DNA of 64,000 bases from contig JAXMBM010000029.1 in the NCBI GenBank assembly GCA_046349855.1, forward strand, positions 1 to 64,000, written 5' to 3'. A program made the translations under genes and the position numbers. Below are positions 61,490 through 64,000 of the stretch, in pieces. The notes beneath the pieces were generated by a model. It was not told where the DNA came from. It saw only the letters and a program-made list of their open reading frames with translations, and ran no database searches. This DNA is from CAIXSC01 sp046349855. Lineage in GTDB: Bacteria > Planctomycetota > Planctomycetia > Pirellulales > Pirellulaceae. Within the stretch, counting starts at the first letter, position 1, and each line of letters opens with the position of its first letter.

Positions 61490-64000
61490 CTAAAAATCCT
61501 TCTGCCGCTTCCCCTTTTCGCCATCGGCGTCATTCCGCGGTGGGCGTGCCCCCGGGGCGGCCGGCGGAGGCGCCTCGGCACCGGGCTTCCCCCCACCGAA
61601 GATGTTGAAGTTGAACAGGGGTTTGGCCTCCGCTTTCGCCGCGGGCGGAGGCGGTGTCCGCTCCATGCGAATCTCCCCGCTGACCGCCAACTGATCGGGG
61701 AGTTTGACCAGGCGCGCATCCAGTCCGCGGAACCAGCGGAGCACCGGCGCACGAAAATCGACCGGCAGCGCTGCACCGCTGCGAGTCGGCCACGCTGACG
61801 ACTGCCAGGCCACCACTCCATCCGGCCGTTCCGCCAGTTCGTAGGTCCCACCGAGCGGGCAGACGAGTTCCGCGTCCAGCAGATCTTCCGCCAGTTCTTT
61901 GGTCTCACCGCGCGGCACCTGGAACTGCTGATGCAGCAGATGCAGGAGTTTGACGTTGCCGACCGACGCCTGCCGAGCTCGTTCGTAGAAGACCCCGTTC
62001 ACCCAGGGGGCCAGCTTTCCTTGCGAGATGTCAGCAACATGCACGCGGACCTGTGCTTCGTCGTTGGCCGGCACGACGCGCAGCGTCTTCGGCAGCGGCT
62101 CCAGCAAGGAAGGATCGAACGACACCACAGAAAAGGCGTCCCACTGGCGGCGCCACACTCCCAGGGGAAGCCGGGAGTATCCCTGCGGATCGGGCAGGGA
62201 TCCTCCCAGGTTGAACGGCAGCACGTCGAGAAATCCCGCCTTGGGCCACGCTCCCAGATAACCGGGAGTGCCGCGGAGCGACCGGAAGGTCTCGAACAGC
62301 CCGCTGCCGGCAAAGCTGGGCAACGGCGCCGCATCGGTGATTCCCAGGAACAGGTGGTGGGGCGGGATCTGCGGGAACAGTACCCCCCCGCGCAACTGCG
62401 CCTCGGCGAATATCACTTCGTTCCCCTGCGACTCCATCCGCTCGGCCATGGGCGGACCCAGCACCGACAGCCACGGACCGTACTTGGATTCGTCCAGCAG
62501 CGACAGGCGGGCCTCCACCGCGATCCGTTCGCGATTCCCTTCTTCCACGTGCCGCTTCACGGCCACCACCAGCGGATCCATCTGCTTCCAGTGACTGGCG
62601 TAGAAGTCGGCCTGCCGCCGGCACTGTTCGGCCTCGCGGGCCGTCACGCCCTTGATCGGGACATCGGGAATCGGCAAGAACGTCCCCCGCGCGCCGCGCA
62701 CCGTATCCAGCCACTCGCCGGCCTCTTCTCGCCAGAACCCACCCTCGGGGCGGAGCGCGAACTGGGGTGGCAGCAAGCCGACCCGTTCCAGGTCCGCCGG
62801 TTCGTCCGCATCCAGATGTTCCGCGTGCGCCGCCCATTGGGCCAACTGCACGATCTGCAGGTCGGCCAGCGACCGCAGCCGCCGCCCTACCTCGACCTGA
62901 TACTGCGGCGACAACAATCCGCGGAAGAACGACGATGAGAAGAACGCGAAAATCGTATCCTCACGACCCAGCGGGAACTGCGTCCGCGCTCGGCGAAACT
63001 CGGCTAGCTCGGCCAGGCTTCCCGCCCCCGTGCCTGCTCCGAGTTCGCAGAAGCGTTCCACCATCGCGCGGCTCGACGTCACCAGCAGGAAGTCACCGTC
63101 GTGGAGCATGAACGAGCGCAAGCGATGGTCGGGCGTCGCGAGCAACGAGACGTCGCGACCCGCGATGCGTTCCGTCGTGAGCGTGGCGCCCCTTCCCTTT
63201 TCCCGCTCCACCACTTCCTGCCGATGCGACTGCAGGTTGGTGACAAACAGCGGAGTGCGGAGCTGAAAGAGGACACCGACAGCCGCGCCGTTTTCCAGGT
63301 AAATGTCGCGTCCCACCAGAGCGATGTCCGCCACCATCGCATCGCCGACCACCTCTTCGATCGCGTTCTGAGGTGGCGGCAGAGACAGCTGCGTCTCCAT
63401 CCGCTCTCCCGCACGTCCCCGCAACCCGCGTAACGTGACCATGCTCCCCAGGTCGCCACCGTATTCCGCGGTCAGCTTGTCGAGCCAGGTTTGATTGGCC
63501 AGACGAGCGAAGCGTACGTAGAACCACTCTTCGGGGACGCGCCGAGCTAACGGTTCGATGGCTGCCTCGCGATCGAATTCCACCGGCGGCGATGGCCCCC
63601 ACGGAATCGGCTGCGGCAGCGGCAACACCGCCCGCTCGATTGGCCCCTGGGGTCGCAGCATCGCCTCGCGAATCGTGGCCAGATGCAGTTTTTCTAAACC
63701 GAGCAGCAGTTCGATACTCTCCCGGGCCTGCGCCGGGGTCGCCGACGAACCCTGCGTCAACGCCGCCAACGGCGTCACTGCGGATGGCTGTGGCAACCCT
63801 GTGCGGCGCGAGAGCATCGACGCCAGGTAGGTTTGAGGAATCGGCGGCGAGTCCCCGGCCGCCAACTGCTGCGCGACCACGCCGTTGTATTCCCTCCACC
63901 ACTGCTGCATCAGCCGCTCTCCCGCCCGGGGCACCGAGGGGCGCGGGGTCAGGATGAGTTCGCGGGGCTGCGGCATGGTCACCGTGATCCGCAACGGCTC
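61490..64000 (-). CDS. Large planctomycete protein of unknown function (5' end beyond window)
   Basis: The frame is open to the right edge; about 836 residues are visible and the N-terminus lies outside. I do not recognise the family. Features: a part with AGERLMQQWWREYNGVVAQQ, SYLxSML-like TYLASMLSRRTGL; a regular pattern RDIYLENGAAVGVLFQ, NLQSHRQEVVEREKGRGATL, HDGDFLLVTSSRAMVERFCE, DTIFAFFSSSFFRGLLSP; and a C-terminal Pro/Ala/Gly/Lys-rich tail. No membrane segments stand out in the visible part. It resembles a conserved hypothetical protein of planctomycetes, related to DUF3352-like secreted proteins by general pattern only. Confidence 0.7.
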   Translation of the reverse strand, partial: EPLRITVTMPQPRELILTPRPSVPRAGERLMQQWWREYNGVVAQQLAAGDSPPIPQTYLASMLSRRTGLPQPSAVTPLAALTQGSSATPAQARESIELLLGLEKLHLATIREAMLRPQGPIERAVLPLPQPIPWGPSPPVEFDREAAIEPLARRVPEEWFYVRFARLANQTWLDKLTAEYGGDLGSMVTLRGLRGRAGERMETQLSLPPPQNAIEEVVGDAMVADIALVGRDIYLENGAAVGVLFQLRTPLFVTNLQSHRQEVVEREKGRGATLTTERIAGRDVSLLATPDHRLRSFMLHDGDFLLVTSSRAMVERFCELGAGTGAGSLAELAEFRRARTQFPLGREDTIFAFFSSSFFRGLLSPQYQVEVGRRLRSLADLQIVQLAQWAAHAEHLDADEPADLERVGLLPPQFALRPEGGFWREEAGEWLDTVRGARGTFLPIPDVPIKGVTAREAEQCRRQADFYASHWKQMDPLVVAVKRHVEEGNRERIAVEARLSLLDESKYGPWLSVLGPPMAERMESQGNEVIFAEAQLRGGVLFPQIPPHHLFLGITDAAPLPSFAGSGLFETFRSLRGTPGYLGAWPKAGFLDVLPFNLGGSLPDPQGYSRLPLGVWRRQWDAFSVVSFDPSLLEPLPKTLRVVPANDEAQVRVHVADISQGKLAPWVNGVFYERARQASVGNVKLLHLLHQQFQVPRGETKELAEDLLDAELVCPLGGTYELAERPDGVVAWQSSAWPTRSGAALPVDFRAPVLRWFRGLDARLVKLPDQLAVSGEIRMERTPPPPAAKAEAKPLFNFNIFGGGKPGAEAPPPAAPGARPPRNDADGEKGKRQKDF

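Overview
The window comes from a planctomycete. The 16S rRNA gene at 3766-5292 contains exact matches to three Planctomycetes-diagnostic oligonucleotide sites (PLA46 at 5230-5247, EUB338-II at 4957-4974, PLA886 at 4412-4430). The protein content agrees: DUF1549/DUF1553 and DUF1501 proteins, a PPC-domain protein, a 3-keto-disaccharide hydrolase (DUF1080), a YjhG/YagF dehydratase, many small lipoproteins, and an extracellular protein with the LExRxLxA-type N-terminal motif common in this phylum. DNA is GC-rich with strong GC3. No insertion sequence, prophage, CRISPR array or tRNA gene was recognised.

Layout. 1-3.6 kb: the C-terminal part of a CHAT/TPR protein, a secreted RTX/CAP protein and an EamA transporter. 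3.6-5.6 kb: a solitary 16S rRNA gene on the minus strand with its own promoter, boxA leader and intrinsic terminator; no 23S or 5S follows. 6.1-9.8 kb: chorismate mutase AroH, an exported beta-helix protein and a very charged low-complexity protein. 10.1-17.9 kb: a sugar ABC transporter operon (binding protein, double ATPase, permease), then a DUF1549/DUF1553 protein and an EF-hand lipoprotein. The binding protein appears circularly permuted: its natural C-terminal half precedes its natural N-terminal half. 18.4-21.8 kb: acyl-CoA ligase and acyl-CoA dehydrogenase with overlapping stop/start codons. 21.9-25.2 kb: IspD, DUF1877, TyrRS and a membrane-anchored unknown. 25.3-31.0 kb: the classic DUF1549/DUF1553, PPC and DUF1501 trio. 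31.1-35.8 kb: a ketosynthase that has lost all three catalytic residues, a YghO-like acyltransferase and two tandem SDR epimerases.

35.9-42.7 kb is a minus-strand information-processing cluster, in transcription order: SRP RNA, dnaX, ybaB, recR, rpoN, then a YjhG/YagF dehydratase. dnaX carries an A10 tract with immediate stops in both shifted frames, a strong candidate for slippage making gamma as well as tau. 42.8-50 kb: exported peroxiredoxin, thymidylate kinase, transglutaminase-like protein, small lipoprotein, alpha/beta hydrolase, class IV aminotransferase and a GspF-type protein. 49.2-53.9 kb: tyrA, a PurS-PurL fusion and purQ. 53.9-64 kb: RlmN, a small lipoprotein, a degenerate HAD protein, a double alpha/beta-hydrolase, the DUF1080 protein, a SUMF1-domain protein, flotillin FloA and the C-terminal part of a large unknown protein running off the right edge.

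Most genes are ordinary housekeeping or carbohydrate-turnover genes. The most unusual items are the permuted binding protein, the permease with a coiled-coil insertion beside it, the triad-less ketosynthase, the dnaX slippage site and the Arg/Glu-rich low-complexity protein.
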